NCBI GenBank assembly: GCA_025769875.1
Contig: JAGFNK010000508.1
Coordinates: 1-37,711, forward strand
DNA length: 37,711 nucleotides
DNA from: Russula earlei
Lineage: Eukaryota > Basidiomycota > Agaricomycetes > Russulales > Russulaceae
Reading direction: 5' to 3'
Of this stretch, positions 1 through 7,430 are shown in pieces. Under the pieces are notes generated by a model. The model was not told where the DNA came from. It ran no database searches and saw only the letters and a list, made by a program, of their open reading frames with translations. Within the stretch, counting starts at the first letter, position 1; each line of letters starts with the position of its first letter. The position numbers and the translations under genes are program-made.

Positions 1-445
1 GGGTAATGGTAAAACAGTAACAGTCAATAACAAAACAGTAGGATATGCCCTCGAAGGACAAAGCTTTACGCAGGACAAGTATTTTAATGGCCGCCCATCT
101 GCTGTCGGCTACAATGCTGCCGGCAGCGCCGGTAGCAATAAAGGACCATCCAATCCAGATTATTTAAAGAATGTACAAGCCAGTATAGATACATTCCTGG
201 TGCACAATCCAGGAGTTAAAAAGGAAGAAATTCCTTCGGAGCTGGTTACCGCATCCGGTAGTGGCCTGGACCCCGATATTACGCCACAGGCAGCGTTGAT
301 ACAGGTAGCCAGGATAGCCAAAATAAGAAATATACCTGTCGGAAGGATACAAACCCTGGTAAAAAACAATATACAAAACCCTATACTGGGCATAGAGAAA
401 ATAAATGTCTTAGAATTAAATATAGCGCTGGACGCACTGAAGTAA
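1..445 (+). CDS. kdpC: K+-transporting ATPase subunit C, C-terminal part (5' end outside window)
   Basis: KdpC is the small inner-membrane subunit that stabilises the KdpFABC high-affinity potassium pump and helps its ATP use. The reading frame is open from base 2 to the TAA at 443-445 (about 147 codons). It carries the KdpC signatures G-QSF----YF-GRPSA, a GGSN-like AGSNKGPSNP stretch, PSELVTASGSGLD and DITPQAA with a following ARIAKIRN. The protein ends N-LELNIALDALK, as KdpC does. The N-terminal membrane helix and kdpFAB lie upstream of the window. Downstream is a convergent porin, not the usual direct continuation into porin-kdpD. Identity is very secure; the missing start is only the window edge. 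Confidence 0.97.
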   Translation, partial: GNGKTVTVNNKTVGYALEGQSFTQDKYFNGRPSAVGYNAAGSAGSNKGPSNPDYLKNVQASIDTFLVHNPGVKKEEIPSELVTASGSGLDPDITPQAALIQVARIAKIRNIPVGRIQTLVKNNIQNPILGIEKINVLELNIALDALK

Positions 446-509
446 AAAGCACCTGATATATACATACTGAGAGAAACCAGTATTCCCCGGTTGTGAGCCA
501 GGGATACTA

Positions 510-557
510 ATAGCCGTTGTATTGACACTCCGTTGGGGGTAGATGTACAGCGGCTAT
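510..557 (+). other. Hairpin downstream of kdpC
   Basis: Bases 510-521 pair with 546-557 over 12 positions (one G-U), leaving a 24-base loop. It starts 65 bases after the kdpC stop and is preceded by a weaker hairpin at 478-507. There is no T-run, so it is not a classical terminator. It may protect or end the kdp transcript. Confidence 0.4.
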
Positions 558-680
558 GCCAATAGACAGATATTCACTTGAAAACAAGTATTCCCAAAAC
601 AGCCAATAGCTATACACTTACTACTATGGCAGTCCAAATAGCCAACCATTTTCTGTAAAGTAAGATCATCAGAATCAATG

Positions 681-875
681 TCAATATCGTCCGACTTTGG
701 CGGCCGGCTTCCAATAATGACTTCCTTCCATATGCGACCAATCAGATAGCTGAGAAGCCGTATAAAGGGCGTATTTGTTAATAATATCATTAAATACACG
801 GGTGACTTCCTCATCCGCTGCGATTTCTTTCAAATCAGCGCCCTCAACGTTGATCACTGTTCCAAAATCAACCTC
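681..875 (-). pseudogene. Remnant of a Panacea/SocA-like (DUF4065) protein, C-terminal piece
   Basis: Only the C-terminal part of a Panacea (antitoxin SocA-like, DUF4065) domain is recognisable. Reading leftwards from about 870, the frame gives E-VTRVFNDIINKY, then a stretch ending SQLSDWSHMEGSHYW, which fits the family pattern of -KY---S---L---TH-E--PW. The open frame continues rightwards to 1001 but there encodes unrelated residues, partly from the repeat array. The expected tail after HYW is also out of frame: a stop occurs at 681 and acidic residues continue in another frame. Panacea proteins accompany phage and toxin-antitoxin loci, but no partner is seen here. I read this as a decayed fragment left by an old insertion into the kdp locus. 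Confidence 0.55.
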
Positions 876-955
876 TTTTCGTTTCCTCCCTCTCCCCAAC
901 TTTTCCCACATTTGGCCTAGGACTCGCTCTCTCCTAACCTGTACCTCACAAGAGG

Positions 956-1066
956 ATAAAGGCACCATAAAGGCATGATAAAGGCTAGATAAAGCCATCA
1001 TAAAGGCACCTTTTAAAAGAGTGGCTTTATCTACGCTTCATCTCCGGTTTATATGGAGTTTATCCC
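956..1066. repeat. Phased 11-bp repeat array, direct then inverted
   Basis: Five 11-base units start at 956, 967, 978, 989 and 1000, each opening with ATAAA followed by GGC or GCC and three variable bases. After a 21-base centre the motif continues in the opposite orientation: TTTAT at 1026, TTCAT at 1037, TTTAT at 1048 and TTTAT at 1059, again exactly 11 apart. A 12-bp perfect inverted repeat (986-997 with 1022-1033) lies within it. Roughly one unit per helical turn suggests a stacked protein-binding site or curved DNA. Function unknown. Confidence 0.75.
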
Positions 1067-1121
1067 TAAACCAGGTGGCTTTCAGGCCCGGATCAGCACT
1101 AACGGGGAGTTGCCGGAAACC

Positions 1122-1144
1122 AAAAGGCCGCCCGAAGGGCGGCC
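1122..1144 (-). terminator. Rho-independent terminator of the inverted porin
   Basis: On the minus strand an 8-bp perfect GC-rich stem (1144-1137 with 1133-1126) with a three-base loop is followed by TTTT (1125-1122). It lies 32 bases beyond the porin stop and close to where the kdp transcript would arrive from the other side. Confidence 0.85.
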
Positions 1145-1176
1145 ATAGCGGTCATAGGATACCAGGATAGCTATTT

Positions 1177-2571
1177 TTATAACCGGAACAACAAAGCGAG
1201 AATGATCCGGTCTTCAGAATTCACCAGGTCAGGCCTCCAGTTGGGGTCCAGGACGCTGGTAGTATAACCGGTTTGTGAGGTTACGCCACCGGGGCCTGCG
1301 AAATAGGGCACATCGGCATGCCTGTGCACGAATTCCAAACGGAAAAGGATGCTTTGGTTAGGCATATAGTCCAGGTTGGTAGAAGCATCCCATGCATGGA
1401 ATTGGTCGCCGGGATTGGCACTGAATGGGAATTTACCTTCTGTTTGGGTCGGATTATTCGGATCGGGTAATGGACTGGCTTGTCCTGTAGGATACAATAC
1501 CAGGTAACGACCGGGGTTATTCATTAAACCGCCACCAATGGTCCATGCAAATTTGTTCTTCGCAAACCAGATCCTGTTATAGAACATAGCGCTTAAAAAA
1601 TATTGGGCTGGCCCTTTTACAGGATCATCTTTAAAACCATTCACACCATCACCTTTCTCAAAACCGAGATCACCCGTTAAAGAGAAGGCTGCTTTGCTGA
1701 TACCTTTGGAATCAGGCTTGTTAACATATCGTATCTGCAGGCTGTTATCAGAATGGAAGCGGTACCTGTGTGGTAAACCAGCTGCATCGGTACCATAATA
1801 ATCATTGGTCAGTAATTTGAAGCTGTTGGTAGGGTTCCAGGTAATATTGGCGCCCAGGCCCGGCATGGAATTGAATTTACCATAGCTCTGCCAGCCATTG
1901 ATGATCCAGGGTTCGATCTTCAATGTTTTAGATGGAAAGATCTGGATACGGATACCATTAAAGAACCAGGGCGTATTGTCTGAGGTATAAGAAGCTTGGT
2001 ATTCCCAGTTTTCTGTCTGGTAATAAGAGTTCAGCCCGATATAGCTCATAAACAACCCCGCATCTACATTGATACCATACCATTTATTGATATGATAACC
2101 CGCATACGCTTCACTCAAATAACGATACACGTTAGCCAGCTGGTATTGCCCACGGTAAGGGCTAAGGTCATTGCGGGGTACCACCTGTGATCGGGTACCG
2201 AACTGCATCAAAAACCTGGCCCTTGCATTCTGGTAAGTAAAATCGCCACCAAATGACAATTGGGATAACTGTACTTCGTTATTCCTTGCCAGGGCAGTAG
2301 AGCCTACTACCGTATTGTCGTTGGGATTATTAAACGAATGTGTATAGTTCATATCCAGCATAATGGTGGGAATAAAATATTTCCCATGAAACACAGAAGA
2401 GTCTCTGCGGTCACTACCATTTTGCCAATTGGTTTCTATACCATCGAAAGGTATTTTACTGCTTGCTGAATCCTGCGCCTGTACGGTAGTAGCCAGGCCA
2501 AGAAGCATAGCACCCGATAGCAGCAATTTCTTCACTTGCCTTCCTGGGAAGGGATAGTCATTTTGAATCAT
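1177..2571 (-). CDS. OmpL-like beta-barrel porin (porin family of kdp loci), inverted copy
   Basis: This is a secreted outer-membrane porin of the putative beta-barrel porin-2 / OmpL-like family, which in Bacteroidetes often sits beside kdpABC and probably lets ions reach the potassium pump. The 464-residue frame shows a signal peptide (KKLLLSGAMLLG, ending VQAQ), alternating hydrophobic strands, and ends ILALLFRL. Family-like blocks shared with the second porin at 3367 include DNTVVGSTALAR, VVPRND, SDNTPWFFNG, NNPGRYLVL and VPYFAGPGGVTS. The ATG at 2571 gives an unusual 12-residue extension before the signal peptide. A GTG at 2535, preceded by AGGAAGG, gives a normal signal peptide and is the more likely start. 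It is transcribed against kdpC and has its own terminator. Confidence 0.9.
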   Translation of the reverse strand: MIQNDYPFPGRQVKKLLLSGAMLLGLATTVQAQDSASSKIPFDGIETNWQNGSDRRDSSVFHGKYFIPTIMLDMNYTHSFNNPNDNTVVGSTALARNNEVQLSQLSFGGDFTYQNARARFLMQFGTRSQVVPRNDLSPYRGQYQLANVYRYLSEAYAGYHINKWYGINVDAGLFMSYIGLNSYYQTENWEYQASYTSDNTPWFFNGIRIQIFPSKTLKIEPWIINGWQSYGKFNSMPGLGANITWNPTNSFKLLTNDYYGTDAAGLPHRYRFHSDNSLQIRYVNKPDSKGISKAAFSLTGDLGFEKGDGVNGFKDDPVKGPAQYFLSAMFYNRIWFAKNKFAWTIGGGLMNNPGRYLVLYPTGQASPLPDPNNPTQTEGKFPFSANPGDQFHAWDASTNLDYMPNQSILFRLEFVHRHADVPYFAGPGGVTSQTGYTTSVLDPNWRPDLVNSEDRIILALLFRL

Positions 2572-3064
2572 AACATTACTGTTTATGTTTTTATAGCATT
2601 GATTGCTTTGGCCATCAGTTGGCTAAACCTATGCCAATGCCCATATAGAAAGGATGGATAATCAGTAGGATGCTGTACAGTAATGGTTTTCATAGGGATT
2701 GCTTCCGATGCCGTTAAGGAATAATAAGATTATGTATATACTACCATTTTGAAAAAAAGGTTCCCAAAATGACAGGGTTAAGAGCAACCCCTCATATATA
2801 GGGAAAACACATAAATGGCGGAAATGCCTGCTGAACAAGGATTCCAGGACGTATGGTTTTACACATACTGTTACGGCACAGGCTTTGGCTGGTAGCATCG
2901 GGCTTTTGAGTAAATAATGTTAGAACCGTTCTATAACAGGGGCGGTATCGATTTCGAACATGTTTTATTTTAGCGAAGGGGGTTACTTGTCTAAGTATAG
3001 CGCCCCCATTCTTTTATCACTGTTTTCCGCTAACAATTTACTCCGGAGTATTCCTCAATCACAT
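2572..3064. other. Intergenic stretch between divergent genes
   Basis: About 490 AT-rich bases hold the divergent control regions of the inverted porin and the ynfA-like remnant. A minus-strand open frame at 2662-2898 has no recognisable domain and I consider it chance. A weak hairpin with five G-C pairs (2978-2982 with 3003-3007) precedes the ynfA-like start. No RNA gene is visible. Confidence 0.5.
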
Positions 3065-3272
3065 ATGCTGATAATAAGATCATTACTGCTCTTCCTGCTC
3101 GCAGGTCTCTGTGAGATTGGCGGTGGTTATCTTATCTGGCTATGGCTAAAAGAAGGACGACCCTTTTGGTATGGTGTGTTGGGTTCACTCCGATCGCTAT
3201 GATATGATCGGAGCGATCATTTGCCTTGTTGGCGTTTTTATTATTTGTTATGCACCGGGACGCACACGCTAA
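3065..3272 (+). pseudogene. YnfA/UPF0060 small membrane protein with internal deletion
   Basis: UPF0060/YnfA proteins are inner-membrane proteins of about 107-110 residues with four helices, related to small multidrug transporters. From ATG 3065 the frame gives a typical N-terminus ([20 protein letters not shown], then LWLKEG) for about 42 residues. After GVLGSL at about 3190 the frame shifts and goes to a stop at 3202. The family's C-terminus is found at once in another frame, 3192-3272: [19 protein letters not shown], then APGR. The middle helices, roughly 40-45 residues, are absent. This is an internal deletion with a frame change, so the product cannot be a working four-helix protein. Its function in related species is uncertain. 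Confidence 0.8.
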
Positions 3273-3366
3273 GTGGCCCGGGCTGTAAAAGAATTGTTCG
3301 TAAGTAGATCATTGCGCTAAAACCGAAAACTGCTAAAAGCTATTCACTAAAATAAAACAAACGAAC

Positions 3367-4749
3367 ATGATCAAATGGCTATTGACTATCCCCCTGTTAA
3401 CAGGGAGTACCGCTTTTGCAAACTACCATCGTACCTCCGACACAACCATTACAGACAAAGCCATTGAGGCCAAACCTCCCGCCAGTGAAGCGTTTGCCTG
3501 GGGCGACTTCACCTGGATGAATGGCAACAATCGCCAAAAGAGTGCATTACTCGATTCAAAGTATTTCACGGGCAGTGTTACGCTTGATATGAATTACACC
3601 CAATCCAACAATCACCCTGTCGATAACACGGTAGTAGGCTCTACTGCCCTGGCAAGAGACAGAGAAGTACAGGTATCCTTTGCAGGTATAGGAGGTGACT
3701 TTCACTGGAATAATGTACGGGCAAGATTCCTCACGCAGCTCGGAACAAGGTCCAGCGTGGTACCCCGTAATGATTTTAGCCAGTACAGGGGCCAGTATAA
3801 CCTTGGTTCTGCTTACCAGTACATCAGCGAAGCCTATGGCGGTTACCACTGGGATACATGGCATGGTATTAACCTGGATGCTGGCATCTTCATGTCGTAT
3901 GTAGGTCTCTTCTCTTTTAACAACTTTGAAAACTGGGGTTATCAACCCTCCTTTACTTCTGATAATACGCCGTGGTTTTTTAATGGCTTACGTTTACAAA
4001 CCTTTCCTACCGATAAACTAAAAATAGAGTTATGGGTGATCAATGGCTGGCAGAGCTATGGCAGGTTTAACCAGCTGCCCGGTATTGGCTTCCAGGTAAA
4101 ATACAGCGCTAAAGAATACTGGAACTTTGTTTCCAACGGCTATTATGGAACGGATACACCGGATAAGATCAAACGTACGCGCTGGCATAGTGATAACAGC
4201 TTCCTGCTTCGCTATTACAATGATCCCAAAGCAAAGGGTATCACCAAAGCGGCTTTCAGCGTAACCGGAGATATTGGTTTTGAAAACGGGGCAGGTGTTA
4301 CGCCTTTTGGCAGCAGTGAAAAAGATGCCAATGGTAATGCCATTTACCCGGCTCAAAACTTCATTAGCGCAATGGCATACAATAGGTTATGGTTTGGGGA
4401 GCATTTTGCATGGACAATGGGTGGTGGCTTTATGCACAATCCGGGTCGTTACCTGGTGTTATTACCTACCGGTGATGCAGGCCCCTTTGGTACGCATCCT
4501 TTCTCTGAGAACCCCGGCGATAAATTTGATTCATGGGATGCTTCTACCACTTTCGATTGGATGCCGAATGAATACATTACCTGGAAGTTCGAGCTGGTAC
4601 ACCGCCATGCCAATGTGCCATATTTTGCCGGCCCCGGTGGCGTAACCTCGCCTGATGGATATACCACTACACCCATTCCCCCGGGATGGACGCCAGACCT
4701 GGTGAAATCGGAATCAAGATTTGTACTGGCCATGATTGTACGATTCTGA
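3367..4749 (+). CDS. OmpL-like beta-barrel porin of the kdp locus
   Basis: A 460-residue outer-membrane porin, paralogous to the inverted porin at 1177-2571 along its whole length. It has an N-terminal signal segment (MIKWLLTIPLLTGSTAFA) and a barrel ending LAMIVRF with a terminal aromatic residue, as expected for outer-membrane assembly. Conserved blocks include GDFTWMNGN, NTVVGSTALARDREVQ, ARFLTQLGTRSSVVPRND, WVINGWQSYGRF, HNPGRYLVLLPTG and VHRHANVPYFAGPGG. It is on the kdp strand and in the usual place of the kdp-linked porin, upstream of kdpD, although four other genes now intervene or follow. Expected role: outer-membrane passage for potassium or other small ions; the selectivity cannot be read from the sequence. 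Confidence 0.9.
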   Translation: MIKWLLTIPLLTGSTAFANYHRTSDTTITDKAIEAKPPASEAFAWGDFTWMNGNNRQKSALLDSKYFTGSVTLDMNYTQSNNHPVDNTVVGSTALARDREVQVSFAGIGGDFHWNNVRARFLTQLGTRSSVVPRNDFSQYRGQYNLGSAYQYISEAYGGYHWDTWHGINLDAGIFMSYVGLFSFNNFENWGYQPSFTSDNTPWFFNGLRLQTFPTDKLKIELWVINGWQSYGRFNQLPGIGFQVKYSAKEYWNFVSNGYYGTDTPDKIKRTRWHSDNSFLLRYYNDPKAKGITKAAFSVTGDIGFENGAGVTPFGSSEKDANGNAIYPAQNFISAMAYNRLWFGEHFAWTMGGGFMHNPGRYLVLLPTGDAGPFGTHPFSENPGDKFDSWDASTTFDWMPNEYITWKFELVHRHANVPYFAGPGGVTSPDGYTTTPIPPGWTPDLVKSESRFVLAMIVRF

Positions 4750-4917
4750 TAAAAGCATTCGTTAAAGCGGGATTAAAATCGTTTGAGAACAGGCCGCCAA
4801 TATTTGTACATGATGGCACAGTAATTTATAATGCTTACATTAGTTCCCCGAACGATTGCTACTTGCCGGTGGAATAGTAAAACACATATTAAAAGGCAGT
4901 AATAAAGTAATTGTATC

Positions 4918-5154
4918 ATGGCGGACATTAGAACACAGGTAATAGAAATCATTGTTGACAAAATTGGTGTAGATGAAAACGAGGTAAAAGACAGCGCCTC
5001 TTTCACCAACGACCTTGGGGTAGATTCATTGGATGTAATGGAAATACTCTTAGAGATAGAAAAAACATTTAACATTAAAATTCCTGATGAAGAGGCAGAA
5101 AAACTGAATACAGTAGGATCGGTGATTAACTATATCACTGTTCAGAAAAGCTAA
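4918..5154 (+). CDS. acpP: Acyl carrier protein
   Basis: This 78-residue acidic protein carries acyl chains on a phosphopantetheine arm during fatty-acid (or other acyl) synthesis. It shows the full ACP pattern: [11 protein letters not shown], then [17 protein letters not shown] with the modifiable serine in DSLD, then [15 protein letters not shown]. The start ATG is the only sensible one and the length is normal. In most bacteria the housekeeping acpP is followed by fabF. Here it stands alone between a porin and a small conserved gene and ends at its own terminator (5181-5209). It could be the housekeeping copy moved, or a second ACP; the sequence does not decide. Confidence 0.93.
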   Translation: MADIRTQVIEIIVDKIGVDENEVKDSASFTNDLGVDSLDVMEILLEIEKTFNIKIPDEEAEKLNTVGSVINYITVQKS

Positions 5155-5180
5155 TGACTTCCCGGGATTACCGTTTTGAT

Positions 5181-5209
5181 AAAAGCCCTTCCATTTTGGA
5201 AGGGCTTTT
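5181..5209 (+). terminator. Rho-independent terminator after the ACP gene
   Basis: A perfect 12-bp stem (5181-5192 with 5198-5209) with loop ATTTT starts 26 bases after the ACP stop. The arm begins AAAA and ends TTTT, so it could work in both directions. It separates acpP from the downstream genes. Confidence 0.9.
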
Positions 5210-5373
5210 CTTTAAAAGAATTTCCCCCATTACTACCCCCTGTGGTCTCTATACCGCATCTGCAAAGCAATCCGCCGGGATACCGCCATGGCAGACAAAA
5301 AATGGAATGGTTGTTGGCATGATACCATCACCCGATGATGGCCGTAATAAAGCAGCCATCAAAAAGCTGATAT

Positions 5374-5733
5374 ATGATAACAGAATCAGACGTCGAAGCG
5401 TATTTACAGGAAACGTTGCCTCAAATATCCTACACTACAAAGGCAACACCCCGCAGAAACACCCTATACAGAATCATTCAGTCACTAACAGATGCTACAA
5501 GGCAATCGGTAACAGACCACAATTTCGGTTTGGTAAGAAAGTATTGCAGTATAGCTGAACAGCTCTATACCGATGGTAATCATACCCTCCGGAATGCGAT
5601 AGAAAATGTATTCGTGTATTCTTTCTCTTCTATCATGCCAAAGGACGCAACTGAGAAATTAATTCTCCAATCGTCTATACCAGCCTCCCTGTATACTTTG
5701 TACATGAAACAGGTAACACAGAGTGGTTGTTAA
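5374..5733 (+). CDS. Small conserved Bacteroidetes protein (possibly DUF7674 family)
   Basis: A 119-residue soluble protein with no signal peptide or membrane segment. I do not know its function. The middle (CSIAEQLYTDGNHTLRNAIE, then NVFVYSFSSI) resembles a short helical family common in Bacteroidetes, which I tentatively name DUF7674. It reads as a helical protein of about five helices. The start ATG at 5374 gives MITESDVEAYLQE, a plausible N-terminus. Its stop lies 13 bases before the acetyltransferase start (5747), so the two and kdpD probably form one transcript. The bases between the ACP terminator and this start (5210-5373) show no further gene. Confidence 0.7.
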   Translation: MITESDVEAYLQETLPQISYTTKATPRRNTLYRIIQSLTDATRQSVTDHNFGLVRKYCSIAEQLYTDGNHTLRNAIENVFVYSFSSIMPKDATEKLILQSSIPASLYTLYMKQVTQSGC

Positions 5734-5746
5734 AAATAGTGTAACA

Positions 5747-6313
5747 ATGAAACCAGATAATCCTGATAATATTATCATCCGTGTAGCCACTGCGGATGAT
5801 CAGCAATATGCTGTATTGATTTCCGATGAAACAGAATCATCCGCTATCAAGCGTGGTACCGGCATCGCCAGACGTCCTCCCGAATACATTTGTAAAAAGA
5901 TGCTGGAAGGAAAAGCCGTTATCGCGGTAACTACCGATGGTAAATGGGTGGGGTTCTCTTATATTGAAATATGGGCCAATGGTGAATTCGTGTCTAATTC
6001 CGGTTTGATTGTACATCCCGACTACAGGGGTATGGGCGTAGCTTCCGGTATTAAACAACAGATCTTTGGTTTGGCCAGGGAAAAATATCCTGATGCCAGC
6101 ATCTTCAGTATCACTACAGGGTTGGCTATCATGAAAATGAACGCTGCACTCGGCTTTGATACGGTAACCTTTAACGAGATTACCCACGATGAGTGTTTCT
6201 GGAAAGGATGCAGCAGTTGTGTTAACTTTAATATCCTGGAAGGCAAGCAATACAAAAACTGTTTGTGTACTGCCATGTTGTATACGCCCGAAAAGAAGCA
6301 ATATGCCAGATGA
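5747..6313 (+). CDS. GNAT-family N-acetyltransferase, arginine-pathway type
   Basis: A 188-residue GNAT acyltransferase (acetyl-CoA donor). The acetyl-CoA binding region is SGLIVHPDYRGMGVASGIKQ, preceded by the strand KWVGFSYIEIW. The C-terminal part is cysteine-rich: ECFWKGCSSCVNF and then NCLCTAMLY. This type, with the ESSAIKRGTGIARR block, is the one that in many Bacteroidetes stands first in the arginine biosynthesis cluster. I therefore infer a role related to arginine or N-acetylglutamate synthesis, although no arg gene is in the window. A GTG at 5723 would add eight residues; the ATG at 5747 is preferred. Its 3' end overlaps kdpD by 11 bases, which suggests coupled translation. Confidence 0.85.
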   Translation: MKPDNPDNIIIRVATADDQQYAVLISDETESSAIKRGTGIARRPPEYICKKMLEGKAVIAVTTDGKWVGFSYIEIWANGEFVSNSGLIVHPDYRGMGVASGIKQQIFGLAREKYPDASIFSITTGLAIMKMNAALGFDTVTFNEITHDECFWKGCSSCVNFNILEGKQYKNCLCTAMLYTPEKKQYAR

Positions 6314-7430
6314 GAAAGAAAGTAATGTGCAACACTTCCTTGACCTGATAAAGAAATCAAGGAGGGGAAAGTTCAAGATCTACATTGGCATGAGCGCTGG
6401 TGTAGGTAAAACATATCGCATGTTACAGGAAGCGCATGCCCTGCTTCGCAATGGCATTGATGTAAAGATTGGCTATATAGAAACACATAACCGGGCAGAA
6501 ACCCACGCCTTACTGGATGGCCTGCCCGTTATACCCCGCAGAAGATTATTCTACAAAGGGAAAGAGTTGGAGGAGTTAGATGTGCAAGCCATCATTACCC
6601 TTCGCCCGGAGGTAGTGGTGATCGATGAACTGGCCCATACCAACATAGAAGGCAGCACCAATGAAAAGCGCTGGCAGGATGTAGTAGAGATACTCGAAGC
6701 CGGAATCAACGTAGTAAGTGCTGTAAACATCCAGCATATTGAAAGCCTGCACAAAGAAGTAAAAAGTATAACAGGGGTAGATGTAACCGAACGGATACCC
6801 GATAAGGTATTACAGATGGCAGATGAAGTGGTAAACATCGATCTCACAGCAGATGAACTGATTACCCGGTTAAAAGAAGGAAGGATCTATCACAAAGAAA
6901 AAATACCCTCCGCCTTACAGAACTTCTTCCAGGGAGAAAAGATATTGCAGCTAAGAGAGTTGGCTTTAAAAGAAGTAGCCAGCCAGGTAGAGCGCAAGAT
7001 TGAAATTGAAATACCCCGCAATGTACAGGCCCGGCAGGAGATCATTATGGTATGCATCAGTAGTAATCATGAGATAGCCCGGCATATTATTCGTAAAACG
7101 GCCCGATTGGCAAGTTATTATAATGCCAAATGGCTGGTATTATATATTCAGACCCCCAAAGAAGATACGGACAACATTGGGCTGGCTGCACAAAGGCACC
7201 TGATCAATAACTTCAAGCTCGCTACCGAAATGGGCGCGGAAGTAATACGGGTGAAAGACGGTAACATAGCAAAAGGTATATTAACCACGGCAGAAGAAAG
7301 AAAGGTAACCACACTATGCATAGGCAAGCCCCATCTCAACCTGTTAAAACTAATATTGCGAACAGCTATCTTTAACCAGCTATTAAAAAAATTGTCCACC
7401 TCAGATATTGATCTGATAATACTTTCCTGA
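6303..7430 (+). CDS. kdpD: KdpD-type sensor protein (KdpD N-terminal and USP domains, no kinase)
   Basis: A 375-residue cytoplasmic protein equal to the N-terminal half of KdpD. Residues 1-210 are the KdpD sensor domain with a Walker A loop (GMSAGVGKT, residues 29-37), THNRAET, and the Walker B-like VVVIDELAHTN near residues 104-114, followed by KRWQDVVEILEAGINVVSAVN. Residues from about 240 to the end form a universal-stress-like (USP) domain, known in KdpD to sense nucleotides. It stops before any transmembrane, HAMP or kinase region. The start at 6303 overlaps the acetyltransferase stop; an upstream extension to 6189 would lie wholly inside that gene. The stop overlaps the next start as TGATG, so this and the kinase are co-translated. 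Confidence 0.92.
   Translation: MPDEKESNVQHFLDLIKKSRRGKFKIYIGMSAGVGKTYRMLQEAHALLRNGIDVKIGYIETHNRAETHALLDGLPVIPRRRLFYKGKELEELDVQAIITLRPEVVVIDELAHTNIEGSTNEKRWQDVVEILEAGINVVSAVNIQHIESLHKEVKSITGVDVTERIPDKVLQMADEVVNIDLTADELITRLKEGRIYHKEKIPSALQNFFQGEKILQLRELALKEVASQVERKIEIEIPRNVQARQEIIMVCISSNHEIARHIIRKTARLASYYNAKWLVLYIQTPKEDTDNIGLAAQRHLINNFKLATEMGAEVIRVKDGNIAKGILTTAEERKVTTLCIGKPHLNLLKLILRTAIFNQLLKKLSTSDIDLIILS

Larger units (their letters stand above)
446..1176. other. Intergenic stretch with hairpins, gene remnant and repeat array
   Basis: About 730 bases separate kdpC from the convergent porin. From left to right it holds two possible RNA hairpins just after kdpC (478-507 and 510-557), a minus-strand Panacea-domain remnant (about 681-875), a phased 11-bp repeat array (956-1066) and the porin terminator (1122-1144). 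I see no intact gene. The open frames here are short and mixed. Confidence 0.7.

Noticed and set aside
2662..2898. Minus-strand open frame of 78 codons
   Set aside because: Cysteine- and phenylalanine-rich with no domain, and it lies in a divergent control region. Probably chance.
5154..5558. Plus-strand open frame of 134 codons after the ACP gene
   Set aside because: It starts in the ACP stop, reads through a strong terminator and overlaps the small conserved gene at 5374 in another frame. The residues show no family pattern.
6189..6302. Longer start for the KdpD-type protein
   Set aside because: The extra 38 residues lie wholly inside the acetyltransferase gene in another frame and do not look like KdpD. 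The ATG at 6303 gives the normal N-terminus.
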